Positions 14,752 to 23,277 are shown, counted from the first letter of the stretch. The stretch: DNA of 64,000 bases from Pseudomonas sp. NFIX28 (GCF_900107395.1 NZ_FNPW01000008.1:1-64000), one strand, 5' to 3'. The notes: generated by a model not told the origin, from the letters alone. Made by a program: numbers and translations.

Positions 14752-15489
14752 TCAGGACTCGCCATGGCAGCAACTGGCGCCTGGCTTGTCGTCATAACGG
14801 TCATGGTGCCTGACCCATCCCATGATCTGTTCTTCGTTGCGCCCCTTGGGCGTCAGGTCCAGGTAGTTGTAGGCGCCTACCAGCAGGTCCAGGCCGCGGG
14901 CGTAGGTGGAGTAGGTGTGGAAGATTTCACCGGCTTCATTGCGGTAGAACACGCTGAGGCCGGGCAGCTCTTCTTCGGCGCCGTCGGTTTTTTCGTAGTT
15001 GTAGGTGGCGGTGCCGGCGGCGACCTCGTCGGGCCGCAGGCTGACCCCGAAGTCGTAATTGAAGTCACAGCCGACGGATGAAACCCAGTCGAACTTCCAG
15101 CCCATGCGCCGCTTGAACGCCTGGAATTCGGCGAACGGTGCATGGGACACCGCCACCAGCGCGACGTCGTGATGGGCCAGATGCTGGTTGGCGCCGTCGA
15201 TATGATCGGCAAGGAAAGAGCAGCCCGGGCAACCTTCGTCCCAGCCTTCGGCAAACATGAAGTGGTAGATCACCAGCTGGCTGTGATCGCCGAACAGATC
15301 GGCCAGGCTCAGCTCGCCATGGGGGCCCTGGAAGCGGTAGGGCTTGTCGACTTTCACCCAGGGCAGCGCGCGCCGCTCGGCGCTTAGTTGGTCGCGCTGG
15401 TGGGTGAACGCCTTTTCGTGAATCAGGTGCTGCTTGCGGGCCTGTATCCATTGTTCCCGGGATACGACCGGATGATCGTTGAGGTGCAT
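14752..15489 (-). CDS. DUF899-family thioredoxin-fold protein
   Basis: A 245-residue protein starting MHLNDHPVV. I prefer this ATG (15489) over upstream in-frame starts because AGGAGA lies seven bases before it. It has the thioredoxin-like fold of DUF899, with a Cys-Pro-Gly-Cys pair (C87, C90, in DEGCPGCSF) followed by HIDGANQHL and later DFGVSLRPDE. Members are often annotated as thioredoxin-like or putative dithiol-disulphide oxidoreductases. No substrate is known to me. It is monocistronic and not obviously linked to its neighbours. The C-terminus ends in a Cys-Cys-His cluster (GASCCHGES), which is unusual and could bind metal. Confidence 0.85.
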   Translation of the reverse strand: MHLNDHPVVSREQWIQARKQHLIHEKAFTHQRDQLSAERRALPWVKVDKPYRFQGPHGELSLADLFGDHSQLVIYHFMFAEGWDEGCPGCSFLADHIDGANQHLAHHDVALVAVSHAPFAEFQAFKRRMGWKFDWVSSVGCDFNYDFGVSLRPDEVAAGTATYNYEKTDGAEEELPGLSVFYRNEAGEIFHTYSTYARGLDLLVGAYNYLDLTPKGRNEEQIMGWVRHHDRYDDKPGASCCHGES

Positions 15490-15685
15490 GATGTCTTCTC
15501 CTGCGACAAGTGGCGCGGCGACAGTGCCTACACAGGCTAGTCGTTTCGCCCGCGGGCAGATCGACAGCCGCCGGACGGTTCCGCCCAACGGTCAGGCCGA
15601 TGAGCTGAGGGGCGATGCCTGCTTGGCGATGGTTGCGAGCGGTTAAGAGCCTGCGCAGGCAAGCGCCCTGGCGGCAAAAAAATGC

Positions 15686-16555
15686 TTATTCCTGGCGTGC
15701 CGTATGCATGCAGTCCAATGCTTCGAACTCATCGCGCACGTTCTGCAACTTGTTGTGCAGGTGTTCGCGCTGGGCTGGCGTGCTGCTGGCCATCACGTCC
15801 ACCAGCAGACTGCGCGCCGCCTGTTCGCTGTTGGCAGAGGCCTGGCGATAGGCCGGTGTCCAGAAGCTTTCGCGATCGACCAGCAGGCGCTCGATGCGTT
15901 TGCCGAAATCGCTGCTCTGGCGTTGCTCCAGCGCGGCACTGAACTGCGCCTGCCAATTGGCGCGGTTGGCGAGCCAGAGCTGGTTCTGCTCGCCCAGGGA
16001 TTTTGACCAGTCCAGCACCCGCCGGGCCTGGTCAGGCGTGAGCGGCCCCAGCCAGGTGGTTAGGCGTTTGTCCATGCGTTCGGCGCGCCGTGCGATCTGT
16101 TGTTCCAGCGGCGGCTTGAGGTATTTGCTCCGGCGTTCGCGCATGTCCTTGGCAAAGGCTTCCTTCATTTGCGCCACCTGACCATCGTCCAGCCCTTGCA
16201 GCAGCTCGATGGCCGACGGTGCAATGGCACGCGCGGTCTGGGCGATGGCTTGCTTGGCTTCCCGGGTACGCTCCTGCAGCGCGGCATCGTTGACCTGATC
16301 GCGGAGCACCATCTGCTGCAGGCGCTCCAGCCAGTCAAGGTAGCCGGGCAATTGCGTGCTGCAATGCCAGCTCAGGTGTTCCTTGAGGCGTTCGTTGAAC
16401 CAGCTTTTCTGCTTGCGGTTCATTTCCAGGTAGTCGTTGAGCGTCCAGGGAATGATCACATCGAGGTTGCGATAAGCCAGGCCGACACGGTTACAGGCGG
16501 TCAGCACCAGGCTTAACAGCAATAGGAGGGTGAGGTGCTGCAACCGACGCGACAT
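15686..16555 (-). CDS. DUF6279-family lipoprotein
   Basis: A 289-residue protein with a lipoprotein signal peptide: hydrophobic residues 6-18, then LTAC with lipidated Cys21. The mature part is helical and rich in Arg/Gln/Glu, beginning NRVGLAYRNLDVIIPWTLNDY, the hallmark of the DUF6279 family. It is presumably anchored in the periplasm or outer membrane. Function unknown. The adjacent porin gene lies on the same strand upstream in transcription order, but nothing else suggests a shared operon. Confidence 0.85.
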   Translation of the reverse strand: MSRRLQHLTLLLLLSLVLTACNRVGLAYRNLDVIIPWTLNDYLEMNRKQKSWFNERLKEHLSWHCSTQLPGYLDWLERLQQMVLRDQVNDAALQERTREAKQAIAQTARAIAPSAIELLQGLDDGQVAQMKEAFAKDMRERRSKYLKPPLEQQIARRAERMDKRLTTWLGPLTPDQARRVLDWSKSLGEQNQLWLANRANWQAQFSAALEQRQSSDFGKRIERLLVDRESFWTPAYRQASANSEQAARSLLVDVMASSTPAQREHLHNKLQNVRDEFEALDCMHTARQE

Positions 16556-16634
16556 GGCAAGTCCTTGCGAAGGCCCGGGTTTTCAAGACGGGTTTTCTCA
16601 TCTGAACCCGGAAAACCTCCCGCAGTTCAGCCGC

Positions 16635-17348
16635 TCAATAAAACGCATGCTCGGCCTTGAAGGTGAGCAGACTGTCGCATTGCGCGTTATGTCCAGAATA
16701 GGCCGAACAATCGCTGCCGTTGAGATTGGAGTCGCTGTAGATCAGCTTCAGGTCGATGCCCATCCAGGGGCGGGAGAGCTTGACCGACCAGTCGTTGAAG
16801 CTGCCGACGTAGCCGTTGCTTACCGATACCGGGTTGCCCAACTGATGAGTGGTGTACTTGAGGCTGACGCCGATGCCGAAGGGCTGGTTGCCGCCCAGGT
16901 CGGCGAACAGGGTGCTGTTGCGCTTGTCCGGGTCCTGGCTGAAGGCGGCGCCGAAGCGGCTGCCCAGGAGTGTCAGGCCGCCGTAGAACTCCTGGCTGTT
17001 CTGCGGGGCCAGCTGCGGGTAGCTGTACTGGATCATCCCCACTTCATAGCCCAGGGTCTGATCGAAGGGGCGCTTGAAGCCCAGGTAGGAATCCACTTCC
17101 AGGTCGCTCTCGCCCAGGCCCATGCTCGGCGACCATTGGCCGATGTACCAGCCGCTGTCGTGGGTCAGGTCCAGGCCGCCGTGGAACGAGCCGGTGGCCG
17201 ACGGCTTGACCAGGCCCTGGGCCATGCTGCGGCTGGGCGTGCTGCTGAGCTTGAGGTCGAAGTCGCCCAGTTCGCGCTGGAAGATCTGCCCGTGCGCCAG
17301 GGGGCTGGCAAGGAGGCTGGCAAGCAGCAAAAGGGAGGGTTTAAACAT
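16635..17348 (-). CDS. TorF-family putative porin
   Basis: A 237-residue protein with a cleavable signal peptide (MFKPSLLLLASLLASPLAHG, cut before QIF). The rest is alternating amphipathic strands with aromatic girdles (GGLDLTHDSGWYIGQWSP, YEVGMIQYSYPQ), ending in Phe-Tyr as many outer-membrane beta barrels do (AEHAFY). The pattern and length fit the TorF-type putative porins. The cargo is unknown. Single gene with its own start; a weak purine-rich stretch precedes the ATG. Confidence 0.8.
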   Translation of the reverse strand: MFKPSLLLLASLLASPLAHGQIFQRELGDFDLKLSSTPSRSMAQGLVKPSATGSFHGGLDLTHDSGWYIGQWSPSMGLGESDLEVDSYLGFKRPFDQTLGYEVGMIQYSYPQLAPQNSQEFYGGLTLLGSRFGAAFSQDPDKRNSTLFADLGGNQPFGIGVSLKYTTHQLGNPVSVSNGYVGSFNDWSVKLSRPWMGIDLKLIYSDSNLNGSDCSAYSGHNAQCDSLLTFKAEHAFY

Positions 17349-17550
17349 GCTTCACTCCATGAAACGCGAGGAGCAGGAACCGCGGAACCTACTGAAACGT
17401 CCAATCCAGACGTGAAAAGGATACCGGCGAAACCTCGGGGATGAGGGCCGTTCGTCGATTTTTAGCAGAGGGGGACAGGTGGTGGGGCTGGACTCTAGTC
17501 CTAGCGCCTTGAGACTCAAAGCGCTTAGGGACCAGGAGGTGTAGCGGGGA

Positions 17551-17739
17551 TTACTTCTTGCCCAGGCTGATCTGCTTGGACGGGCCGAAAGTCTGGCCGC
17601 TGACGCCTTTGGCAATTTGCTGGATCTCGCCACCGGATTTCAGGAAAGCAGCAATCTGATCGTTGATCGATTCGCTGGTTTCAACGGCTGGAGCTGGCTT
17701 TGCTTTGCTGTTGGATGCTTTTACACGCATGGCGGCCAT
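17551..17739 (-). CDS. Small conserved-looking hypothetical protein
   Basis: A 62-residue basic protein with many lysines at both ends and no membrane segment. The centre (SINDQIAAFLKSGGEIQQIAKGVSGQ) resembles short Pseudomonas proteins with a helix followed by a 'GG.IQ.I..GVSGQ' motif. I do not know its function. AAAGG lies four bases before the ATG at 17739, and a second in-frame ATG three codons downstream is an alternative start. Codon use is normal for the genome. Confidence 0.6.
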   Translation of the reverse strand: MAAMRVKASNSKAKPAPAVETSESINDQIAAFLKSGGEIQQIAKGVSGQTFGPSKQISLGKK

Positions 17740-18089
17740 TAACCTTTGGAAAATTAATTTGGCCAGCCATCATACATGAAATGCTTGACAATTGCTTGAT
17801 AAATATCCTTTGGAAATAACAGCGGAAAAACTCCCGCTCGATCCTAAGTTGATCTCGGGAATATCTCCATAAGCTGCTGTTTTAAATAAGGACACTGCAA
17901 AAAACGGACGCCTGTACGGGCGCGTGCCGGGAAAAGTCGGTAGCGGACCGTCTGACGGACGGAGCCGATGGCTGGCGCAAAGCCATAAAAATCAAGGCAT
18001 TCAGCAAATATCAGGGCTATCCGGCGACTCGGGCGAACCCGGCCCGGAAAACCGGGTAGAATGCCGCCCACGCAATGAGGGTATTGGAA
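17740..18089. other. 350-bp intergenic region between small hypothetical and cvfB
   Basis: No gene seen. The first ~150 bp are AT-rich, consistent with promoters firing in both directions. Near the right end, TAGAAT at 18057-18062 is a plausible -10 element for cvfB, giving a leader of about 25 nt. I found no convincing -35 at the ideal spacing. Confidence 0.4.
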
Positions 18090-18926
18090 ATGGCTTTAGT
18101 CGGGCGCTACAACAGTTTGCAAGTGGTTAAACACACTAACTTCGGTTTATATCTGGACGGCGGGGCGGACGGCGAAATATTGCTGCCCAATCGTTATATT
18201 CCCAAGGACATTCCCAGTGAAGATGAAGACTGGTTGAATGTTTTTGTTTATCTGGATAGTGCCGACAAGTTAATTGCAACTACCGAAAAACCAAAAGTTC
18301 AAGTCGGTGAGTTCGCCAGTCTTAAAGTCGTGGAAGTTAACAGTATCGGTGTATTCCTCGACTGGGGCCTGCCCAAGGACTTGCTGCTGCCTTATTCCGA
18401 GGAAAAGCGCCAACTGACCGCCGGCGAATATTGCGTGGTGCATGTCTACCTCGACAAACACACCCGGCGCATCACCGCCACGGCGCGCCTGGACCGCTAC
18501 CTGGACAAGGCTCCGGTGACCTACAAGGTCGGCCAGGAAGTTGACCTGCTGGTGGCCGAGAGCACCGACATGGGCTTCAAGGCGATCATCAACAACAAGC
18601 ATTGGGGCCTGATCCACAAGAACGAAGTGTTCAAGTTCTTGCGCCCGGGCAAACAGGAAAAAGGCTTCATCAAAGAGATCCGCGCCGACGGCAAGATCAG
18701 CCTCAGCCTGCAACCAGTGGGCGAAGAACTGGCCAGCAGCTTGAACGCCAAGATCCTCGCCAAGTTGCGCGAAAACAACGGCACCCTGCCGGTCAGCGAC
18801 AAGAGCGATCCAACAGTGATCAGCAGTTTGTTCGGGGTCAGCAAGGGCAACTTCAAGAAGGCCATCGGCGCCTTGTACAAGAATGGCCAGATCGTTATTC
18901 ATGCCGACCGCATTGAACTGACCTGA
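18090..18926 (+). CDS. cvfB: CvfB-like S1-domain RNA-binding protein
   Basis: A 278-residue protein with successive S1-like OB folds: residues ~1-60 (MALVGRYNSLQVVKHTNFGLYL), ~65-130 (VGEFASLKVVEVNSIGVFLDWG) and ~140-210 (VGQEVDLLVAESTDMGFKAI...GLIHKNEVF). A winged-helix segment follows at the end (ISSLFGVSKGNFKKAIGALYKNGQIVI). This is the CvfB/YitL architecture. Family members bind RNA and influence virulence gene expression in Staphylococcus; the role in Pseudomonas is unclear. The start at 18090 has GAGGG nine bases upstream, and an in-frame ATG at 18075 lacks that support. Confidence 0.88.
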   Translation: MALVGRYNSLQVVKHTNFGLYLDGGADGEILLPNRYIPKDIPSEDEDWLNVFVYLDSADKLIATTEKPKVQVGEFASLKVVEVNSIGVFLDWGLPKDLLLPYSEEKRQLTAGEYCVVHVYLDKHTRRITATARLDRYLDKAPVTYKVGQEVDLLVAESTDMGFKAIINNKHWGLIHKNEVFKFLRPGKQEKGFIKEIRADGKISLSLQPVGEELASSLNAKILAKLRENNGTLPVSDKSDPTVISSLFGVSKGNFKKAIGALYKNGQIVIHADRIELT

Positions 18927-19006
18927 GTATTTCGTTCTCTCGAAGCTCTTTTTCGGGCGTTTTTTTCTGTCCGTTTGGTTGATAATCGACAGCACATTCA
19001 TTCTTC

Positions 19007-19030
19007 GCCCCGGAGCGCTTCCGGGGCTTT
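19007..19030 (+). terminator. Candidate intrinsic terminator / hairpin after cvfB
   Basis: GCCCCGGA-GCGCT-TCCGGGGC followed by TTTGT: an eight-base perfect stem with a five-base loop and a short T run. It sits 80 bp after cvfB and 53 bp before the next gene, so it may end cvfB transcription or act as an attenuator in the leader of the DMT transporter. Confidence 0.5.
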
Positions 19031-19082
19031 GTCGTTTCTGTCGAGTAACTGCCATGTCCATGAAACTGCCCGAGGGGCTGCG

Positions 19083-20006
19083 GTGAGCATCGAACGGCGC
19101 AACGCCGACGGCTTCGCGCTGCAAGTGATGTTGGGGCTGTGCCTGATCTGGGGCGTGCAGCAGGTGATGATCAAATGGGCCGCGGCGGATATCGCGCCGG
19201 TGATGCAGGCGGCCGCGCGCTCGGGCATTTCGGCGCTGCTGGTGGCCCTGCTGATGTGCTGGAAGGGCGGCTGGTCGCAGATCGGCAGCACCTGGCGCGG
19301 CGGCCTGCTGGCCGGCAGCCTGTTCGGCCTGGAGTTCCTGTTTATCGCCGAGGGGCTCAAGCTCACCAGCGCCGCGCACATGTCGGTGTTTCTCTACACC
19401 GCGCCGATTTTTACCGCGCTGGGGGTGAACTGGCTGCTGCCCAGCGAACGCCTCAGGCCCCTGCAATGGCTGGGGATCCTGCTGGCGTTCATCGGCATCG
19501 GCGTGGCTTTTGCCGGCGGCATCTCGCTGGACAGCCTGGACACGCGCATGTTGCTCGGCGACGCCCTCGGCGTGCTGGCCGGCCTGGCCTGGGGCGCGAC
19601 CACGGTGGTGGTGCGTGCATCGCGCCTGTCCGAGGCGCCGGCGACCCTGACCCTGTTCTATCAGCTGATTGTCGGTTTTGTCGGCCTGCTGCTGATCGCC
19701 GCGCTGAGCGGCCAGGCCACCCATGTCAGCCTGACTCCGGTAGCGGTGGCCAGCGTGCTTTTCCAGGGGCTGGTGGTGTCCTTTTTCAGCTACCTGACCT
19801 GGTTCTGGCTGCTGCGCCGTTACCTGGCCGCCAACCTGGCGGTGTTTTCCTTTATGACGCCGCTGTTCGGCGTCACCTTCGGGGTCCTGTTGCTGGACGA
19901 ACCTCTGAGCCTCAACTTCGTGATCGGCGCGGTGCTGGTGTTGCTGGGCATCACTTTCGTCAGCGCCGAACAATGGTTGCGCCGGCGGATTCGCAGCCTG
20001 TTGTAG
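19083..20006 (+). CDS. DMT-superfamily (EamA) transporter
   Basis: A 307-residue integral membrane protein with about ten hydrophobic helices in two EamA halves (first half LCLIWGVQQVMIKW..., second half GDALGVLAGLAWGATTVVV...). It is the size and pattern of drug/metabolite exporters of the inner membrane; the substrate cannot be inferred. I choose the GTG at 19083, preceded by GAGGGG. An out-of-frame mini-ORF (MSMKLPEGLR, 19054-19086) ends in a TGA that overlaps this GTG, so translation may be coupled. Longer in-frame starts upstream lack a ribosome-binding site and would add a non-membrane tail. Confidence 0.85.
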   Translation: MSIERRNADGFALQVMLGLCLIWGVQQVMIKWAAADIAPVMQAAARSGISALLVALLMCWKGGWSQIGSTWRGGLLAGSLFGLEFLFIAEGLKLTSAAHMSVFLYTAPIFTALGVNWLLPSERLRPLQWLGILLAFIGIGVAFAGGISLDSLDTRMLLGDALGVLAGLAWGATTVVVRASRLSEAPATLTLFYQLIVGFVGLLLIAALSGQATHVSLTPVAVASVLFQGLVVSFFSYLTWFWLLRRYLAANLAVFSFMTPLFGVTFGVLLLDEPLSLNFVIGAVLVLLGITFVSAEQWLRRRIRSLL

Positions 20007-20310
20007 CGGCAGGTCCAGGCGATGGCATGGCATTGCCGGGCAACCGGCAGTCTGCCGCACTACCTGGCCGATATGACGCAGGGGCATGCTCGGCGTTGAT
20101 CTTGATGCCTGGATCGAGCTGCAACAGGCGAGCCAGACCGACCGACGGCCAGCGCCGCGGATGCAGGGCCGAAACGGGCCGGCAGATTCGGATCAATCCG
20201 GTAACAGATCATTGCTATCCGGGGGGAGCACTGCGCCAAACTTAGCGCTATTATCAGAGCTAAGCGGCTCAAGAACCCAGCCGCTAGGCACGACCCTTAA
20301 GGGGGGCACT
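20007..20310 (+). promoter_or_regulatory. Structured leader upstream of PA1414-like gene
   Basis: This 304-bp gap contains no ORF I trust. Two adjacent hairpins lie just before the small gene: CTTAGC (20241-20246) pairs with GCTAAG (20259-20264), and GCGGCT (20264-20269) with AGCCGC (20279-20284). As I recall, the region upstream of the P. aeruginosa homologue PA1414 produces the low-oxygen small RNA SicX; an equivalent RNA here is an inference. A TTGAT half-site, reminiscent of Anr boxes but without a good second half, occurs near 20096. Confidence 0.4.
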
Positions 20311-20439
20311 ATGAAAGAGAAACTGCAAAACTGGCTTCATGACCTCGGGGTCGCACTGGGGCTGATCGAGCCGCCATTGCAGCCGGTGCCAATTCGCACA
20401 GACGACGAACAACGGCGTCGGCAACAGCGCCGCCGTTAA
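20311..20439 (+). CDS. PA1414-family small protein
   Basis: A 42-residue protein (MKEKLQNWLHDLGVALGLIE... with a basic tail ERRR-like QRRRQQRRR). The ATG follows a very strong AAGGGGGG ribosome-binding site five bases away. Its sequence matches my memory of PA1414-type proteins: an amphipathic helix, a PPLQPVPIR linker and a poly-basic C-terminus. Function unknown. A good terminator follows, so it is probably a one-gene transcript, and the RNA itself may be the functional product. Confidence 0.75.
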   Translation: MKEKLQNWLHDLGVALGLIEPPLQPVPIRTDDEQRRRQQRRR

Positions 20440-20454
20440 TTATCGACTCGGGAG

Positions 20455-20489
20455 TGGGGCAGGCTTTTCAGCCTGCTCCCGTCACTTTT
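20455..20489 (+). terminator. Rho-independent terminator of PA1414-like transcript
   Basis: GGGGCAGGC-TTTTCA-GCCTGCTCC forms a nine-base stem (one G-U pair), followed a few bases later by TTTT. It lies 15 bp after the stop of the small gene. Confidence 0.7.
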
Positions 20490-20623
20490 CGGCCGCGCGT
20501 GGGCAGGTTCGCTCGCGAATGGTCGTAGCCTTCTGCTTCACACCCGCAATTCAACCACTCATCACCCACTCGCGGCGCCCGATGCCGTGAAATCCAGGGC
20601 CGTGAAATCCACTGCCGTAACTT

Positions 20624-20875
20624 CTAGTGCCGTGAAATCTTCAGTAGAAACCGGCTCAAGTCATTGGCGCTGTTCGCCGCCTTGAGCATCTGGTCTTCTT
20701 CGTGGGTAAAGGCGGTCAGTCCAAATTCATCTTCCAGGTGGAAGATCAAATCCTCGATATCCTGCTTGTCCAACCCCAGCTCCTGCAGGCTCGCATCGTC
20801 GGAAAACCCATCATTGCCCTCCAGCAGGCGGCTGATGAAGTCGTGCACGACTTGGCGAACTTCGGCTCTTTTCAT
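20624..20875 (-). CDS. Acyl-carrier-like protein lacking the attachment serine
   Basis: An 83-residue acidic helical protein with the pattern of an acyl carrier protein: DASLQELGLDKQDIEDLIFHLEDEFGL lines up with the helix II motif of ACPs (residues ~28-55). The Ser that normally receives phosphopantetheine (DSL) is replaced by Lys37 (GLDKQD). It therefore cannot be a conventional holo-ACP. It may be a structural or regulatory paralogue, or simply a four-helix protein with convergent features. It lies 75 bp downstream of the MBL-fold hydrolase on the same strand and may be co-transcribed with it. Confidence 0.6.
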   Translation of the reverse strand: MKRAEVRQVVHDFISRLLEGNDGFSDDASLQELGLDKQDIEDLIFHLEDEFGLTAFTHEEDQMLKAANSANDLSRFLLKISRH

Positions 20876-20950
20876 CTTGGCTCTTTGCAGGCGGAGGGGC
20901 GGGCGCGCGGGCTGCGAAACGGGCGTATTTGTGGGCAGTACAGCACAGCT

Positions 20951-21676
20951 TCATGGGTGCCGACGGATCCAATCCTCGATCATCGTGCGCAGCTGCGCGC
21001 CGGAAAAACTGCCGAAATGGCCACCGTGCACGGTACGCACCGGCAACTCGTACAAGCGTCTGAGGCTGGCGGCGTAGTCCTCCAGGTTGGAATGGTAGGC
21101 GTCTTCGACCAGCGGGCCGTCGTAGATGATGTCGCCGCTGAACAAAATGCCGCTGGCCGGCTCCCAAAGGCTGATTCCCCCGGGGGAGTGGCCGGGCGTA
21201 TGTAGCACCTGGAGGGTGCGGTCGCCCAGGTCGAGCACGTCGCCTTCCTCGATCAGGCGCGTGGCCGGGGCGGCCTTGACCCGATATTCGGCGTAGCACA
21301 GCGGGCAATCCGGGTGGGCCTCGAACATCGCGTCGCCGACACAGGCGGCAGACAAGGTATTGGCGCCATCGGGCGCGGCGAGGATTTGCGCCTCGGCCGG
21401 GTGCACCAGGCGTTCGGCGAATTCGTGATGGCCGGCGATATGGTCGAAATGGCAATGGCTGGCCACCGCCAGCAACGGCCGTTCGGTGAGCCAGGGCAAC
21501 TGCTCGCGCAAGCTGACCAGGCCGGAGCCGCTGTCCAGCAGCAGGTCCTTGTCGCGGCCCTGGATATGCCACAGGTTGCAGCGGTAGAACGGGCGGATAT
21601 AAGGCTCGTGAATCAGCCGAACCCCGTCGCTCAGGGGTTTGACTTCGAACCAGCGGTCGCGGCTGACAATCTTCAT
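20951..21676 (-). CDS. Metallo-beta-lactamase-fold hydrolase
   Basis: A 241-residue cytoplasmic enzyme with the zinc ligands of the MBL fold: H74-x-H76-x-D78-H79 (SHCHFDHIAGH), then a His in TPGHSPGG, Asp in FSGDIIYDG and a final His in VHGGHFGS. Substrates in this fold range from glutathione thioesters to lactones; the exact reaction cannot be told. It lies between the small ACP-like gene and the SSS symporter, all leftward. The 84-bp gap to the symporter makes an operon possible. Confidence 0.85.
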   Translation of the reverse strand: MKIVSRDRWFEVKPLSDGVRLIHEPYIRPFYRCNLWHIQGRDKDLLLDSGSGLVSLREQLPWLTERPLLAVASHCHFDHIAGHHEFAERLVHPAEAQILAAPDGANTLSAACVGDAMFEAHPDCPLCYAEYRVKAAPATRLIEEGDVLDLGDRTLQVLHTPGHSPGGISLWEPASGILFSGDIIYDGPLVEDAYHSNLEDYAASLRRLYELPVRTVHGGHFGSFSGAQLRTMIEDWIRRHP

Positions 21677-21760
21677 CGGCTTTGCTCCAGGCGAAAAAAA
21701 ACGGGTGCAGCCACCGACGCTGCACCCGCCGAAGAAAAATGTACGGCGTCTGACCTGAGG

Positions 21761-23140
21761 TTAGATCGCGTTGGCCAGGGATGCCGGGCGACGAGACAAC
21801 AGGCTTACCGCCACGAAGCTGACCAGGCTGATCGCCAGGCTGTAGTAGATCGGGGTGTTGGCGTCCAGGCCGTCCTTGAACATGAACACCAGCGCGGTGA
21901 TGAAGCCCAGGCCCATGCTGACGATGGCGCCGGTGGTGGTGGCGCGTTTCCAGAAGATCGCGCCGATCAGCGGGATCAGCATGCCGCCCACCAGCAGGTT
22001 ATAGGCCAGGGTCAGGGCGCTGATCACGTCGTTGACCACCAGGGCGATGCCCAGGACCACGATGCCGGTCAGCAGGGTGAACAGGCGGTTGATCCCCAGG
22101 CTCGACTGCTTGCCGCCACGCAGCTTGGGCAACAGGTCTTCGGTCAGGGTGGTGGAGGCGGCCAGCAGGCCGGCGCTGGCGGTGGACATCATGGCGGCCA
22201 GGGCCGCGGCGATCACCAGGCCACGGATGCCGTCCGGCAGCGAGGCTTTGACGATGGCGGCGAAGGCGTTGTTGACGTTGTCCAGGTCCGGCAGCAAGAC
22301 ATGCGCGGCCATGCCGATCAGGGCGCAGGCCAGGCCGTAGAGGATGCAGTAGAAGCCGGCGACGGTGCCGGCGTATTGCGCGACTTTTTCGGTCTTGGCG
22401 GTGAACACCCGTTGCCAGATGTCCTGGCCGATCAGGATGCCGAAGAAGTAGATCATGAAGTAGGTGACGATGGTGTCCCAGCCGATGGCGGTGAAGCTGA
22501 AGCTGGATGCCGGCAGCTTGGCCACCAGCTCATCCCAGCCGCCGACGCGGTACAGGCAGATCGGTAGCAGGATGAACATCAGGCCGACGGTCTTGATCAC
22601 GAACTGGACGATGTCGGTCAGGGTCAGCGACCACATGCCGCCGATCGCCGAATAGATCACCACCACGCCGCCGCCCAGCAGCACCGAGATCCAGAACGGC
22701 AGGCCGAACAGCACTTGCAGCACGGTGCCGATGGCGAGGATCGAGGTCACGCCGATCATCAGCGCGTAGGCCAGCATGATCACCGCGCTGGCCTGGCGGG
22801 CCATCGGGTTGTAGCGCTTTTCCAGGACCTGGGTAACGGTGAAGATCCGCAGCTTGAGCAGCGGTTTGGCCAGCAGCAGGTTGAGGGCGATGATGCCCGC
22901 GCCCAGCGCGGCGCACAGCCAGAAACCGGAAATGCCGTGGACATAGCCCAGGCGCACGGTGCCGACGGTGGAAGCTCCGCCCAGCACGGTGGCGGCCATG
23001 GTGCCCATGTACAGGGTAGGGCCCAGGTTGCGGCCGGCGACCAGGTAATCCTCATGGGTCTTGGCCTTGCGCATGCCGTAATAGCCGAGCACCAGCATGC
23101 CGGCGGCGTAGATGAGTACGACGAATAGATCTAAAGCCAT
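21761..23140 (-). CDS. Sodium:solute symporter (SSS family)
   Basis: A 459-residue inner-membrane protein with about 12-13 helices starting MALDLFVVLIYAAGMLVLGYYG. It has the SSS pattern GRNLGPTLYMGTMAATVLGGASTVGTVRLGYVHGISGFW, including the unwound TM1 region and sodium-site residues. The start at 23140 has GGAG ten bases upstream; a 22-residue N-terminal extension is rejected because it is hydrophilic and lacks an RBS. It lies with gbuA and the NCS1 permease, in the order I recall from P. aeruginosa (PA1418-PA1421), so uptake of guanidino compounds or related amines is a fair guess. Confidence 0.88.
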   Translation of the reverse strand: MALDLFVVLIYAAGMLVLGYYGMRKAKTHEDYLVAGRNLGPTLYMGTMAATVLGGASTVGTVRLGYVHGISGFWLCAALGAGIIALNLLLAKPLLKLRIFTVTQVLEKRYNPMARQASAVIMLAYALMIGVTSILAIGTVLQVLFGLPFWISVLLGGGVVVIYSAIGGMWSLTLTDIVQFVIKTVGLMFILLPICLYRVGGWDELVAKLPASSFSFTAIGWDTIVTYFMIYFFGILIGQDIWQRVFTAKTEKVAQYAGTVAGFYCILYGLACALIGMAAHVLLPDLDNVNNAFAAIVKASLPDGIRGLVIAAALAAMMSTASAGLLAASTTLTEDLLPKLRGGKQSSLGINRLFTLLTGIVVLGIALVVNDVISALTLAYNLLVGGMLIPLIGAIFWKRATTTGAIVSMGLGFITALVFMFKDGLDANTPIYYSLAISLVSFVAVSLLSRRPASLANAI

Positions 23141-23179
23141 GGTGGCGTGTCTCCGATTGTCTTTCTTATAGAGGCTTGC

Positions 23180-23264
23180 TGTAGGAGCGAGGCTTGTCGC
23201 GATCAAGGCGACGGGGTCGGGCCCCGTCGTGTGCGGCGTGATCGCGGGCGAGCCTGCTGCTACA
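23180..23264. repeat. REPIN-type palindromic repeat pair
   Basis: Inverted ends TGTAGGAGCGAGGCTTGTCG and its near complement (ending CGAGCCTGCTGCTACA) flank a short GC-rich palindromic centre (GGGGTCGGGCCCC). It lies between the two transporter genes. It belongs to the 'GTAGGAGCGAGGCTTG' REP family seen also near 26441 and 54384. Confidence 0.85.
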
Positions 23265-23277
23265 GGTCATGCATGGG

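Noticed and set aside
18270..20087. A 605-codon leftward frame opposite cvfB and the DMT transporter
   Set aside because: Antisense shadow crossing two well-supported genes, with Gln/His/Ala-rich nonsense composition.
20093..20110. An Anr box upstream of the PA1414-like gene
   Set aside because: Only the left half-site TTGAT is present; the expected ATCAA at four bases' spacing is not there, so it is not called as a regulatory site.
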